A stretch of 64,000 nucleotides of DNA. Source: Sphingopyxis sp. BE259. Lineage in GTDB: Bacteria; Pseudomonadota; Alphaproteobacteria; Sphingomonadales; Sphingomonadaceae. Location: assembly GCF_031457495.1 (NCBI RefSeq), contig NZ_JAVDWM010000001.1:3460001-3524000 (forward strand), given 5' to 3'. Numbering within the stretch: position 1 is the first letter of the stretch; each line of letters opens with the position of its first letter. The translations under genes were made by a program, and so were the position numbers. The notes below the pieces were generated by a model. The model was given only the letters and a program-made list of their open reading frames with translations, did no database searches and was not told the DNA's origin. Positions 45,504 to 56,712 of the stretch are shown piece by piece.

Positions 45504-47030
45504 ATGACCCGCATCTTGCCCCTGCTGTTCGCCCTCTTCGCTCTCATTCTGCCCGCGCACGCCGCCGACGACATCAGCGCCGCGTCGCGCAGCGTAGTGC
45601 GCGTCGTCACCGTCGCGATGGTCGACGGCGAGGTCGTCGGCTTCGGCCATGGCAGCGGCATCGCGATTTCGCCGACGCGAATCATCACCAACGCGCATGT
45701 CGTCGAATCGGCGGTCCAATATCCGAACAATGTCGCGCTGGGCGTCGTGCCGTCGGAGGGGCAGAAAAGCTATGCCGCGAAACTGATCGCGATCGACACC
45801 GCGCGCGATCTGGCGCTGATCGAGATCACCGAGGCGCGGCTGCCCGCCGCCGCAGTCTATACCGGTCCGCTCGAATCGGGCGCCGACATCGTCGCGCTGG
45901 GCTATCCCGGCAATGTCGATCTGGCCACGGCCCGCAGCGCCAATGATTACATCACCCCGCGCACCCCGACGCGCAGCGAAGGCAATCTGTCGAACACCCA
46001 AAGCGTCGACGGCGTCGCGATGCTGATCCACACCGCCAAGATCTCGCGCGGCAATTCGGGTGGGCCGCTCGTCGACGCCTGCGGCCGCATCACCGGGATC
46101 AACACCGCGATCACCCGCGCCGACGACGGCGATTCGCCCTTTGCCTTTGCGATTTCGGCGCGCGAGCTTACCCGCTTTCTGACCGACGCCGACCAATCCT
46201 ACGCCAGTGTCGGCACCCCCTGTTTGTCGCTCGCCGAAGCCGACGCCCGCGACCGCGCCGCGATGGATGCCGAGGCGCGCGCCAGCGCCGAGGCGAATGC
46301 CGCGAAAAACGCCGCGGCGCAGCTCGACCGCGATCTGAAACAGGCCCGCGCCGAAGAAGATGCGCTGGCATCGCGCGAAAACCGCATCGCGCTGGCTGGG
46401 GTGCTGTTCGTGATCGGTGCGCTCGCGGGGGGCGCCGGGCTGATGTTCTATGGTCAGAAGAATATGCGTAACGCCAAGATCGCCGGCGGCGTCGGCGCGG
46501 TGCTGGTGATCGGCGCCGCGATCCTGTTCGTCACCCGCCCCGACGCACGCGCCGAAATCGACGCCGAAACGACCGCCCCGGACACCGCCACGGCGCCGAA
46601 ACTGGCCGAGGGGAATTTTGTCTGCACGATCCGCCCCGACCGCAGCCGCATCACCGTGTCGGCGACGACAGACGTGCCGGTGACGATCGGCGCGGCGGGC
46701 TGCGTCAACGATCGCACCCAATATACGATGGGCGCCGACGACCGCTGGCAACGCATCCTCGTCCCCAATGACGAGGCAACGGTCACCGTCGCGTCGATCG
46801 ATTCGACCGGCCGCGATTATCGTGTCGAACGCTATCTGCTCGATGCAGAGGCGATGACCAAGGCCCGCGAAACCCGCGCCGCGGTGACCCTGAAAAGCTG
46901 CACCGCCGACCCCGACGCGCTCGCGGGCCTCGCCGCACAGCAGGACGCCATCCGCAGCAGCCTGCCCGCCAGCCCGAATGAGCGGCTGGTCTATCGTTGT
47001 CAGCCCGCAGCGGGCGGCGGCGGCAACTAG
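45504..47030 (+). CDS. Trypsin-like serine protease with a C-terminal transmembrane and beta region
   Basis: A 508-aa exported protein: signal peptide (MTRILPLLFALFALILPAHA), then a DegP/trypsin-type domain with His in ITNAHVV, Asp in DTARDLALIEI and Ser in SRGNSGGPL. The triad is complete. After about residue 245 come a charged coiled coil (AEARASAEANAAKNAAAQLD), two adjacent membrane helices (about 295-315 and 327-347) and a C-terminal segment with paired cysteines. No PDZ domain is seen, so it is not DegP. The start is chosen at the signal peptide; an in-frame ATG lies 13 codons upstream. Confidence 0.85.
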   Translation: MTRILPLLFALFALILPAHAADDISAASRSVVRVVTVAMVDGEVVGFGHGSGIAISPTRIITNAHVVESAVQYPNNVALGVVPSEGQKSYAAKLIAIDTARDLALIEITEARLPAAAVYTGPLESGADIVALGYPGNVDLATARSANDYITPRTPTRSEGNLSNTQSVDGVAMLIHTAKISRGNSGGPLVDACGRITGINTAITRADDGDSPFAFAISARELTRFLTDADQSYASVGTPCLSLAEADARDRAAMDAEARASAEANAAKNAAAQLDRDLKQARAEEDALASRENRIALAGVLFVIGALAGGAGLMFYGQKNMRNAKIAGGVGAVLVIGAAILFVTRPDARAEIDAETTAPDTATAPKLAEGNFVCTIRPDRSRITVSATTDVPVTIGAAGCVNDRTQYTMGADDRWQRILVPNDEATVTVASIDSTGRDYRVERYLLDAEAMTKARETRAAVTLKSCTADPDALAGLAAQQDAIRSSLPASPNERLVYRCQPAAGGGGN

Positions 47031-47845
47031 CTTTCCGATTGTAGCGGCGGGTCCGCCAGCCCATTGACCCAATCGACCAGAATCGCCTGCGCCGCGGCGG
47101 TATAGGCCAGTTCATGCCCCGCCCCTGCGACCAGCGCCACGGTCGCGTCGGGCCGTGCGCGCCGCAGTCGTGTCAGGTTCGCGGGCGTCACCAGCGTGTC
47201 CGCGTCGCCGTGCATCAGAAATACCGGCGCCTTGACCCGCGCCAGCTTGTCGGCGTTGTCGAAGCGGTCGCGGACCAGCGCGCGCGGGACGAAGGGCATC
47301 GCTTCGCCGACCACGTCGGGCAGGCTGGAAAAGCCCGACACCAGCATCAGCGCCGCGACATCGTGGCGCAATGCCATTTCGGTCGCTGGCCCCGATCCGA
47401 TCGAATTGCCGACGACGATGACGTCGCGCGCCGCAACCCCGGCATCGTTCAGCCAGCGCATCGCCGCCTCGCCATCGCGGTACAGCCCCGCCTCCCCCGG
47501 CGAACCGGGGTTACCGCCATAGCCGCGATATTCGACGAGCAGCAGCCCGTTGCCATTCGCGGCAGGGCCGCGCGTCGCCTCGATCGCCCCGAGCAGATTG
47601 TCGCCATTGCCGTGGAAGAAGAGGATGGTGCGCTGACCCGGCTGGGCGGCGCGGTAGAAGGCGGACAACCGCAGGCCGTCGTCGGTCTGCGTGGAAACCA
47701 GCCGTAACCCTGACGGCGCCGCCTGCGGATATTGCGCGGGAGCCGGAAAGATCAGCCGCCGTTGCTGCGCGTAAAGCAGCGCCGTCGCCGCCACGAAAAG
47801 AACCAGGACGAACAGGCCAAGCCTGGCAAGGCTCACCCGCCGCAC
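47027..47845 (-). CDS. Alpha/beta hydrolase, membrane-anchored
   Basis: A 272-aa hydrolase of the BEM46/YqkD type. It has an N-terminal membrane helix (LFVLVLFVAATALLYA), HGNGDN oxyanion loop, nucleophile Ser in GNSIGSG, Asp in MHGDADTLV and His in GAGHELAY. The substrate is unknown. It starts at GTG and overlaps the preceding DLH-type gene by 13 bp; at the other end its TAG shares CTAG with the convergent protease gene. Confidence 0.88.
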   Translation of the reverse strand: MRRVSLARLGLFVLVLFVAATALLYAQQRRLIFPAPAQYPQAAPSGLRLVSTQTDDGLRLSAFYRAAQPGQRTILFFHGNGDNLLGAIEATRGPAANGNGLLLVEYRGYGGNPGSPGEAGLYRDGEAAMRWLNDAGVAARDVIVVGNSIGSGPATEMALRHDVAALMLVSGFSSLPDVVGEAMPFVPRALVRDRFDNADKLARVKAPVFLMHGDADTLVTPANLTRLRRARPDATVALVAGAGHELAYTAAAQAILVDWVNGLADPPLQSES

Positions 47846-48513
47846 GCCTTGAACAGCATCAACGTCCGCTCGCGCGCCAGATCGGCGCTGGCCTCGTGAT
47901 AATCCTTGCGGCGATCGCTGTTGAACCCGTGGTTCGCATCATAGACGAATATCTGCGCGGTCGGATGGTCCTTCGCGATCAGCGCCTCGACACCCTCCAT
48001 CGGGATGCCCGCATCATAGCGTCCGAAATGCGCGATCGTGGCGCAGGCGGGCGCTTCATCCTTGAACATCGTCGGCACCAGACTGCCATAATAGGCGCTC
48101 GCCGCGGTAAGGTCGGGGCTGATCTGCGCCATCCGCCACGCGACCGAGCCGCCATAGCAATAGCCGGTGATGAAGACCGGCCTCCCAGAACCGTTGACGC
48201 CTTTGAGCGCATCAATGCACGTCTGCGCGTCCTTCAGGCTCTGCTCGAACGGGTGCAGCTCGCGCGCCAGCTGCACCGCGCGCTCGAACTGCGGCCCCGA
48301 ATAGTCGCTCTCGAACCCCGGATGCTCGCGGTCGAACAGCGCGGGCGACAGCACTTCATAGCCATCAGCGGCATATTCGTCGCACAACTCGCGGATATGG
48401 TCGGTGACCCCGAAGATTTCCTGGATCAGGACCAGCCCGCCCCGGCGTTCACCGGTCGGCCGGGTGTGATAGACGGCAATTTCGGCGCCATCGTCCATCG
48501 TCATCCGGATCAT
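47833..48513 (-). CDS. Dienelactone hydrolase family protein
   Basis: A 226-aa alpha/beta hydrolase with a cysteine nucleophile in GYCYGGS, the Glu loop IQEIFGV, Asp in RYDAGIP and His in DANHGFN. These define the dienelactone hydrolase family, which hydrolyses the lactone in beta-ketoadipate-type chlorocatechol degradation, though many members act on other esters. Start 48513 skips an upstream low-complexity stretch in a repeat. It overlaps the following hydrolase gene. Confidence 0.9.
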   Translation of the reverse strand: MIRMTMDDGAEIAVYHTRPTGERRGGLVLIQEIFGVTDHIRELCDEYAADGYEVLSPALFDREHPGFESDYSGPQFERAVQLARELHPFEQSLKDAQTCIDALKGVNGSGRPVFITGYCYGGSVAWRMAQISPDLTAASAYYGSLVPTMFKDEAPACATIAHFGRYDAGIPMEGVEALIAKDHPTAQIFVYDANHGFNSDRRKDYHEASADLARERTLMLFKACGG

Positions 48514-48548
48514 CCCGCCCACGCGCCTACCCCTCTTCCGTTCGTGCC

Positions 48549-48614
48549 GAGCTTGTCGAAGCACTGCTCTTCCTTGATCCGACTTTGAAGAAAGAACAGC
48601 CCTTCGACAAGCTC
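48549..48614. repeat. Palindromic repeat with GAGCTTGTCGAAG ends
   Basis: GAGCTTGTCGAAG (48549-48561) and CTTCGACAAGCTC (48602-48614) are perfect inverted repeats. The right half resembles part of the dnaK-dnaJ repeat. Followed by a CGCGAAGGCGGGGG half-element. It lies in the 288-bp gap before atpH. Confidence 0.85.
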
Positions 48615-48683
48615 AGAGCCTGCCCTCGCGAAGGCGGGGGGCGAATGGGGTTGGGAGGGGCGTAGGATTCATCCGACCCCGCC

Positions 48684-48712
48684 TTGCATTGCAGCAAAAT
48701 CGTTGCTAGGCG
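48684..48712 (+). promoter_or_regulatory. Candidate promoter of the atpHAGDC operon
   Basis: TTGCAT at 48684-48689, a 17-base spacer and TAGGCG at 48707-48712, about 90 bases before atpH. The -10 is weak, so this is tentative. TTGCATTGCAGCAA here is also found at 2885-2898. Confidence 0.4.
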
Positions 48713-48801
48713 CGCCGCGACTTCGCGCGGGGCATATTCGACGAATCTCCCGGTAAAGCGCGACCCATCCCCCACGGGATAGCAACAAAGGACTTTCACG
48801 C

Positions 48802-49368
48802 GTGGAGAATTCCGGCGGCATTCAGGGCAACATCACGGCGGGCCTCGCGGGCCGTTATGCAGTCGCTTTGTTCGATCTGGCCCGCGAATCGAACGCGATC
48901 GACGCGGTCGCCAAAAGCCTGAGCGACTTGCGCGCGGGCCTCGCCGAATCGGCCGACCTGTCGGCGCTGATCGCCAGCCCGGTTGTCGGCCGCGGCGATG
49001 CCGCGAACGCGGTGGGCGCGGTCGCGCAAGCGATGAAGCTCGATTCGCTGACCGCCAAGTTCCTCGGCGTGCTCGCCGACAACCGCCGTCTTGCCGATCT
49101 TCCCAAGATGATCGACGCGTTCGACGCAATTGTCGCGAACCACCGCGGCGAAGTGACCGCCAAGGTCACCAGCGCCCACCCGCTCACCGCCGAGCAGCTC
49201 AAAGAGCTGACCGCCAACCTCAAATCCCGTGTCGGGCGCGACGTGACCGTCGCCACGACCGTCGATCCCGCCATTCTCGGCGGCCTCGTCGTCCAGCTGG
49301 GCAGCCAGCTGATCGACGGCAGCATCCGTACCCGTCTCAACAGTTTCGCCCAGGCGATGAAGGGCTGA
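48802..49368 (+). CDS. atpH: ATP synthase F1 subunit delta
   Basis: A 188-aa subunit of the peripheral stalk that links F1 to F0. N-terminal helical domain (GLAGRYAVALFDLA) and C-terminal IRTRLNSFAQAM and VDPAILGGLVVQLG are family features. It starts at GTG, 11 bases after AAAGGA. First gene of atpHAGDC; in alphaproteobacteria F1 and F0 genes are in separate operons, consistent with no F0 gene here. Confidence 0.95.
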   Translation: MENSGGIQGNITAGLAGRYAVALFDLARESNAIDAVAKSLSDLRAGLAESADLSALIASPVVGRGDAANAVGAVAQAMKLDSLTAKFLGVLADNRRLADLPKMIDAFDAIVANHRGEVTAKVTSAHPLTAEQLKELTANLKSRVGRDVTVATTVDPAILGGLVVQLGSQLIDGSIRTRLNSFAQAMKG

Positions 49369-49404
49369 AAAGCCCTACGCCCAATTTGCCCGATGAAAGG
49401 CTAA

Positions 49405-50937
<1,533 letters not shown>

Positions 50938-50943
50938 TTCTGT

Positions 50944-50992
50944 TCCCCGGCTGAGGCCGGGGCCCACAGCGATCCCGGTTTTCGCCGGGACA
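50944..50992. repeat. Pair of GC hairpins between atpA and atpG
   Basis: CCCCGGC-TGAG-GCCGGGG-type and TCCCGGT-TTTC-GCCGGGA hairpins side by side. This is a compact form of the composite repeats, lying inside the atp operon without a T-run. It could act in mRNA processing between atpA and atpG. Confidence 0.65.
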
Positions 50993-51007
50993 CAAGGATA
51001 GGGCTTA

Positions 51008-51883
51008 ATGGCCAGTCTGAAGGAACTCAAAGGGCGGATCGTCTCGGTCAAATCGACCCAGAAGATCACCAAGGCCAAGAAAATGGTCGCCGCCGCCAAG
51101 CTGCGCAAGGCACAGGCAGCGGCCGAAGCCGCGCGTCCTTACGCCGAGCGGCTTGAGCGTGTCGTCGCCAGCCTGGCGTCGAAGGTCGGCGGGTCGGACA
51201 GCGCACCGCAGCTTTTGTCGGGCACCGGCAAGAGCGACACGCACCTGCTCGTCGTGCTCAACAGCGACCGCGGCCTCGCCGGTGCGTTCAACTCGAACAT
51301 CGTCAAGGCGGCGCGCGACAAGGCACTCGAACTGCAGGCGCAGGGCAAGAAGGTCATCTTTTACCTGATCGGCCGCAAGGGCCGCCCGGTGATCGCGCGC
51401 CTGTTCGCCGGCCAGATCGTCGAGCAGTACGAGACGACCGGTATCCGCGACATCGGTTTCGAACAGGCGCACGACATCTCGGCCAAGGTGATGGAGCTTT
51501 ACGAAGCCGGGGCGTTCGACGTGGCGCACCTCTTCTATTCGAAGTTCCGCTCGGCGCTGCTGCAGGAAGCAACCGGCCAGCAGCTGATCCCGGTTCCCGC
51601 CCCGGTCGACGTTCCGGTATCGAGCGGTGCGGCGGTCGAATATGAGCCCGACGAGGAAGCGATCCTCGCCGACCTGTTGCCGCGCAACATCACGATCCAG
51701 ATCTTCAAGGGTCTGCTGGAAAACGCCGCGTCCGAACAGGGCGCATCGATGACCGCGATGGACAATGCGACGCGCAACGCAGGCGATCTGATCAACAAGC
51801 TAACCATCATTTACAACCGCACGCGTCAGGCGGCGATTACCACTGAACTGATTGAAATCATCGCGGGCGCCGAAGCGCTCTAA
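51008..51883 (+). CDS. atpG: ATP synthase F1 subunit gamma
   Basis: The 291-aa rotor shaft of F1. Conserved N-terminus ([29 protein letters not shown]) and C-terminus ([39 protein letters not shown]) match the gamma subunit. Third gene of the operon, followed 24 bp later by atpD. Length is normal. Confidence 0.98.
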   Translation: MASLKELKGRIVSVKSTQKITKAKKMVAAAKLRKAQAAAEAARPYAERLERVVASLASKVGGSDSAPQLLSGTGKSDTHLLVVLNSDRGLAGAFNSNIVKAARDKALELQAQGKKVIFYLIGRKGRPVIARLFAGQIVEQYETTGIRDIGFEQAHDISAKVMELYEAGAFDVAHLFYSKFRSALLQEATGQQLIPVPAPVDVPVSSGAAVEYEPDEEAILADLLPRNITIQIFKGLLENAASEQGASMTAMDNATRNAGDLINKLTIIYNRTRQAAITTELIEIIAGAEAL

Positions 51884-53443
<1,560 letters not shown>

Positions 53444-53488
53444 CAAACCTACACCCCTCCCCATGCGGGAGGGGTTTAAGGACATATC

Positions 53489-53746
53489 ATGGCTCTGAAA
53501 TTCGAACTCGTCACCCCGGCCCGCCTTGAGCGGTCGATCGATGTGTACATGGTCACCGTACCCGGCAGCGAAGGCGATTTTTCGGTGCTCGAAGGCCACG
53601 CGCCGTTCATGGCGACGCTCCGCAACGCGCCGCTGACCATCTATGCCGCCCAAGGCGCCACGCCCGAAGTGATCGAAGTCGAAGGCGGCTTTGCAGAGGT
53701 TAACGAGTCGGGCCTGACTGTCCTTGCCGAGCATATCGCCCGCTGA
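53489..53746 (+). CDS. atpC: ATP synthase F1 subunit epsilon, short form
   Basis: An 85-aa epsilon subunit that contains only the N-terminal beta-sandwich ([37 protein letters not shown]). The usual C-terminal helical domain of about 50 residues, which in E. coli inhibits ATP hydrolysis, is absent. Such short forms occur in some alphaproteobacteria. Last gene of the atpHAGDC operon, followed by a strong terminator. Confidence 0.95.
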   Translation: MALKFELVTPARLERSIDVYMVTVPGSEGDFSVLEGHAPFMATLRNAPLTIYAAQGATPEVIEVEGGFAEVNESGLTVLAEHIAR

Positions 53747-53769
53747 TTTTTCGCCCGTCCACGGCGATC

Positions 53770-53806
53770 AAAAGCCCGCATCCCGCCGGATGCGGGCTTT
53801 TTTGTG
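53770..53806 (+). terminator. Terminator of the atp operon
   Basis: AAAAGCCCGCATCC (53770-53783) pairs with GGATGCGGGCTTTT (53788-53801) and is followed by more T. Strong intrinsic terminator. Confidence 0.95.
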
Positions 53807-53932
53807 TCCGCGCGGCAATCGCCCCGCGCATTAGGACAATGTCAAAGTTTCCACTTTATTCACCGTATCCGATGGGGGTGAGGCAGCCAGTAGCGCCAAT
53901 CCTCCGACAGACATGAAAGCAGGACAAAGCGA

Positions 53933-55429
53933 ATGAGTGCATTCGGACGCCGACCCGGAACCGCTGGCCGCCCCGCCTTTGGCGTGGCAAAGCCGATGCA
54001 GGGTGGATCCGGCATGGGTGGCGGCGCGCAATTCCCCGCGATCGACACACCGCCCGCGATCGACATTCCGCAAATGCCGTCGAACCTGTCGCCCGAAGAA
54101 GAGGCGATGGAGCGGCTGAATCAGCGTTCCACGTCGGACATGGCCGAGCCCGAAAAGGCCCAAGGATTCGAAGCCAGCGTCCACAAGATCAAGGAACAGG
54201 TGCTGCCGCGCCTGCTCGAACGCGTCGATCCCGAAGCCGCGGCGACGCTGTCAAAGGACGAACTGACCGAGGAATTCCGCCCGATCATCCTCGAGGTGCT
54301 GGCCGAACTTCGCATCACGCTCAATCGCCGCGAACAATTTGCGCTCGAAAAGGTGCTGGTCGACGAACTGCTCGGCTTCGGCCCGCTCGAAGAATTGCTC
54401 GCCGACCCCGATATTTCGGACATCATGGTCAACGGCCCGTACCAGACCTACATCGAAAAAAAGGGCCAGCTGGTCATCGCGCCGATCCAGTTCCGCGACG
54501 AACAGCATCTGTTCCAGATCGCCCAGCGCATCTGCAATCTCGTCGGCCGCCGCGTCGATCAGACCACGCCGCTCGCCGACGCCCGCCTCAAGGACGGCTC
54601 TCGTGTGAACGTGATCGTCCCGCCGCTCAGCTTGCGCGGTACCGCGATCTCGATTCGTAAATTCTCGGCCAAGCCGATCACGCTCGACATGCTGTGCCAA
54701 TGGGGCGCGATGAGCCAGAAGATGTGTACCGCGCTGAAAATCGCGGGCGCCAGCCGCTTCAACATCGTCATCTCGGGCGGCACCGGCTCGGGCAAGACCA
54801 CCATGCTGAACGCGTTGTCGAAGATGATCGACCCCGGCGAGCGCGTGCTGACCATCGAGGATGCCGCCGAACTTCGTTTGCAACAGCCGCACTGGCTGCC
54901 GCTTGAAACGCGCCCCGCGAACCTCGAAGGCAATGGCGCGATCCACATGGGCGACCTCGTCAAGAACGCGCTGCGTATGCGTCCCGACCGCATCATCATG
55001 GGTGAGGTCCGCGGCGCCGAATGTTTCGATCTGCTCGCCGCGATGAACACCGGTCACGACGGGTCGATGTGTACGCTGCACAGCAACAGCCCGCGCGAAT
55101 GCCTCGGCCGTATGGAAAATATGGTGCTGATGGGCGACGTGAAGATCCCGAAGGAAGCGATCTCGAAACAGATCGCCGATTCGGTCGACATGGTCATCCA
55201 GATCAAGCGTCTGCGCGACGGGTCGCGCCGCGTCACCAACGTGACCGAGGTGATCGGCATGGAAGGCGACGTCATCGTCACCCAGGAATTGTTCAAGTTC
55301 GAATATCTCGACGAGGACAAGGACGGCAAGATCGTCGGCGAATATCGCGCGATGGGCCTGCGTCCCTACACGCTGGAAAAAGCGCGGCAGTACGGGTTCG
55401 ATCAGCCGTATCTCGAGGCGTGCCTGTAA
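53933..55429 (+). CDS. cpaF: CpaF/TadA family pilus secretion ATPase
   Basis: A 498-aa type II/IV secretion ATPase. A disordered Gly/Pro-rich N-terminus (1-75) and helical domain precede GFGPLEELLADPDISDIMVNG, Walker A GGTGSGKT at 282-289, MRPDRIIMGEVRGAE and the HSNSPRECLGRMENM motif. CpaF powers Flp/Tad pilus assembly. No other tad/cpa gene is present in the window, so it is separate or the locus starts elsewhere. AGGACA precedes the ATG. Confidence 0.93.
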   Translation: MSAFGRRPGTAGRPAFGVAKPMQGGSGMGGGAQFPAIDTPPAIDIPQMPSNLSPEEEAMERLNQRSTSDMAEPEKAQGFEASVHKIKEQVLPRLLERVDPEAAATLSKDELTEEFRPIILEVLAELRITLNRREQFALEKVLVDELLGFGPLEELLADPDISDIMVNGPYQTYIEKKGQLVIAPIQFRDEQHLFQIAQRICNLVGRRVDQTTPLADARLKDGSRVNVIVPPLSLRGTAISIRKFSAKPITLDMLCQWGAMSQKMCTALKIAGASRFNIVISGGTGSGKTTMLNALSKMIDPGERVLTIEDAAELRLQQPHWLPLETRPANLEGNGAIHMGDLVKNALRMRPDRIIMGEVRGAECFDLLAAMNTGHDGSMCTLHSNSPRECLGRMENMVLMGDVKIPKEAISKQIADSVDMVIQIKRLRDGSRRVTNVTEVIGMEGDVIVTQELFKFEYLDEDKDGKIVGEYRAMGLRPYTLEKARQYGFDQPYLEACL

Positions 55430-55487
55430 AGGCAGGTGATTGCCGAAAGCTAGGTCGGCGTTGGGGTGGAGAGCGGACCTCTAATCT

Positions 55488-55590
55488 CGTCATGCTGAAC
55501 TTGTTTCAGCATCCATGGCCCGGACTCGAAGCTGGCGCTGCGCCGCAGGAAACGGCAGGCTATGGATCCTGAAACAAGTTCAGGATGACG
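55488..55590. repeat. Composite palindromic repeat with compensatory changes
   Basis: Outer arms 55488-55515 and 55563-55590 (CGTCAT... and ...ATGACG). Two mismatches between the arms are a reciprocal G/C swap, and each keeps the inner stem of its own arm paired (GCTGAA/TTCAGC left, CCTGAA/TTCAGG right). Confidence 0.92.
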
Positions 55591-55642
55591 ATGCCGTAAA
55601 CGTCACGTTCGGGTCGCTAGCCACCGTGACACCTGCCATGGC

Positions 55643-55816
55643 TCAAGGCTTCAACGCCAGCGCCGCCGCCAATATCGCCACCGCCACCCCTACCAGCGCA
55701 ATCCCCCGCCACGGCATAAACCCCACCGCATCGACGTCGCGCCGGTTGCGGCGGCGATAGTCGGCGACTTCCGCCGCGACCGCGACGGCGGCGCCCGCAG
55801 CGCTGACAATCAGCAT
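55643..55816 (-). CDS. 57-aa small membrane protein
   Basis: Short protein starting MLIVSAAGAAVAVAAEVADY, then a basic stretch (RRRNRRD), then a second hydrophobic segment (IALVGVAVAILAAALAL). This gives two membrane-spanning helices with a cytoplasmic basic loop. AAGGG lies four bases before this ATG, which is why it is preferred over the longer open frame. It is divergent from the exported methyltransferase-like gene. Family not recognised. Confidence 0.55.
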   Translation of the reverse strand: MLIVSAAGAAVAVAAEVADYRRRNRRDVDAVGFMPWRGIALVGVAVAILAAALALKP

Positions 55817-55884
55817 CGACCCTTGCATTGACGCGCGCACCTTCGCAAACAGGGGACAGTCCCCCCAAGAGAGAGGTTGCCCAT

Positions 55885-56712
55885 ATGCGTTCGTTGATCC
55901 TGGTTGCAAGTACCGCCCTTGCCCTCGCCGTCCCCGCGGCGGTTCTCGCCGACCATCATGGCGGCGGCCATGCCGCCAAAACCGGCGATGCCATCGCCGC
56001 CGCGGTCGCCGCGCCGACCCGCACCCCCGCTAACCTCGCGCGCGATGCCTATCGCCACCCCGCCGAAACGCTCGCCTTTTTTGGCGTCAAGCCCGGCGAC
56101 ACGGTGGTCGAGCTGTGGCCCGGCGGCGGCTGGTACAGCGAAATCCTCGCCCCGCTGGCCAAGGCTGGCGGCGGCACGCTGTACGTCGCGGCGCCGTGGG
56201 AGCGCGGGCTCAATCGTTTCAAGACCAAACAAGCTGAAAACGCCGATGTCTATGGCGCAGTGAAACTCGCCGAATTTCCGAATGCCGGGACCAATCCCAA
56301 AGTGCCCGATGGCAGCGCCGACGTTGTGCTGACGTTCCGCAACGTCCACAACTGGCGCTTCGACGGCGCCGACAACACCACCAATGCCTTCAAACAGATT
56401 TTCGCGATGTTGAAACCCGGCGGCACATTGGGCGTCGTCGAGCACCGGCTGAACGAGAGCGATGATGCCGCGAAGGAAGAAAAATCGGGCTATATGAAGG
56501 AAAGCTCGATCATCGCCTTTGCCGAAGCGGCCGGGTTCAAGCTGGCGGGCCGCAGCGAGATCAACGCCAATCCCAAGGATAGCAAGGATTATCCGAAGGG
56601 CGTCTGGACGCTGCCGCCCAATCTGGCCGAAGGCGACACCGACCGCGCCAAATATGTCGCGATCGGCGAATCGGATCGCATGACCCTGAAATTCGTGAAG
56701 CCCGCGAGCTGA
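55885..56712 (+). CDS. Exported SAM-methyltransferase-like protein
   Basis: A 275-aa protein with a clear signal peptide (MRSLILVASTALALAVPAAVLA, cleaved before DHHGGG). The mature part has a class I methyltransferase-like fold: FFGVKPGDTVVELWPGGGWYSEILAPL (modified motif I, with GGG), DVVLTFRNVHNW and MLKPGGTLGVVEHR. It resembles predicted exported methyltransferases; SAM is not expected in the periplasm, so catalysis is doubtful. GAGAGG precedes the ATG at 55885. The His/Gly stretch after cleavage may bind metal. Confidence 0.85.
   Translation: MRSLILVASTALALAVPAAVLADHHGGGHAAKTGDAIAAAVAAPTRTPANLARDAYRHPAETLAFFGVKPGDTVVELWPGGGWYSEILAPLAKAGGGTLYVAAPWERGLNRFKTKQAENADVYGAVKLAEFPNAGTNPKVPDGSADVVLTFRNVHNWRFDGADNTTNAFKQIFAMLKPGGTLGVVEHRLNESDDAAKEEKSGYMKESSIIAFAEAAGFKLAGRSEINANPKDSKDYPKGVWTLPPNLAEGDTDRAKYVAIGESDRMTLKFVKPAS

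Noticed and set aside
12304..48712. A shared TTGNNN-N17-TAGNNG promoter class (rplU, atpH, second TonB receptor)
   Set aside because: The three candidates look alike, but the -10 match is weak and three sites are too few to claim a distinct promoter class. They are kept only as tentative single promoters.
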